From assembly GCA_009380025.1 (NCBI GenBank), contig WHSP01000031.1, positions 1 through 35,185 of the forward strand: 35,185 nucleotides of DNA, read 5' to 3'. This DNA comes from Gemmatimonas sp. (GTDB lineage Bacteria > Gemmatimonadota > Gemmatimonadetes > Longimicrobiales > Longimicrobiaceae). Position 1 is the stretch's first letter. The number at the start of each line of letters is the position of its first letter. The notes beneath the pieces are model-generated. The model was not told the DNA's origin, did no database searches, and saw nothing but the letters and a program-made list of their open reading frames with translations. Below are positions 35,125-35,185 of the stretch, in pieces. The translations under genes and the position numbers were made by a program.

Positions 35125-35185
35125 CTGTTGGAAAAACAGGCTGCGCGAAGGCCGAAGAGAAATCGTGCAGATCAAGGCGCGCGAC
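35125..35185 (+). repeat. Dispersed repeat, copy B (cut by window end)
   Basis: This segment matches 16183-16242 with three substitutions and one extra G in the loop of the leading hairpin (CTGTT-GGAAA-AACAG). It directly follows the pseudouridine synthase remnant and continues beyond the window. Confidence 0.8.

Overview
The window is a GC-rich bacterial chromosome segment (estimated by eye at about 60-65% G+C). Its 31 intact genes, one gene cut by the left edge and two gene remnants are carried on both strands with short gaps. No rRNA, tRNA, CRISPR array, phage module or complete insertion sequence was recognised. The mix of families suggests a member of the Gemmatimonadota or a neighbouring phylum: a recF-dciA-gyrB cluster, a 7Fe ferredoxin, a long 'cyanobacterial-type' IspH, many small lipoproteins, a HicB-like/DinB fusion and an HTH/zinc-ribbon membrane protein. 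That placement is an inference from family content only.

Layout. Positions 1-7245 hold a minus-strand block: a class A penicillin-binding protein cut by the left edge, a long-chain acyl-CoA synthetase, a BrxA/BrxB bacilliredoxin, a PduO-type cobalamin adenosyltransferase, a HicB-like/DinB protein, an LD-carboxypeptidase, and an 82-codon remnant of an MFS transporter coupled to the carboxypeptidase. Positions 7432-11531 carry an HTH/zinc-ribbon membrane protein, a TPR protein, shikimate kinase (minus) and GyrA. Positions 11571-17870 alternate strands: an unknown protein, a SnoaL-like lipoprotein, a GT51-like protein that has lost its catalytic glutamate, IspH, another lipoprotein and an M28 peptidase. 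Two repeats lie here: a REP-like hairpin (15327-15431) and one copy of a dispersed repeat (16183-16242).

Positions 17964-24477 hold a small acidic protein, Hsp33, an unknown acidic protein, a 55-codon membrane peptide that seems to start at ATT, an SLT transglycosylase behind an AT-rich leader, a 7Fe ferredoxin, an unknown protein with a probable broken N-terminus, a phosphoribosyltransferase and Rho. Positions 24662-31800 are all on the plus strand: site-2 protease, small unknown protein, DapA-family aldolase/lyase, enoyl-CoA hydratase, RecF, DciA and GyrB. The right end has an AraC-type regulator with a strong inverted repeat near its start, an MltD-like transglycosylase, a LemA lipoprotein, and the first part of an RluA-like pseudouridine synthase that runs into a second copy of the dispersed repeat at the window edge.

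Themes. Cell-wall work recurs: PBP1A, LD-carboxypeptidase, GT51-like protein and two lytic transglycosylases. DNA topology and repair genes (gyrA, gyrB, recF, dciA) and stress or redox proteins (Hsp33, bacilliredoxin, ferredoxin, Rho, site-2 protease) make up much of the rest. Most genes are ordinary housekeeping. The unusual points are the ATT-initiated small gene, the catalytically broken GT51 protein, the dispersed repeat that interrupts a pseudouridine synthase, the HTH/zinc/membrane protein, and several palindromic or phased motifs in promoter regions.
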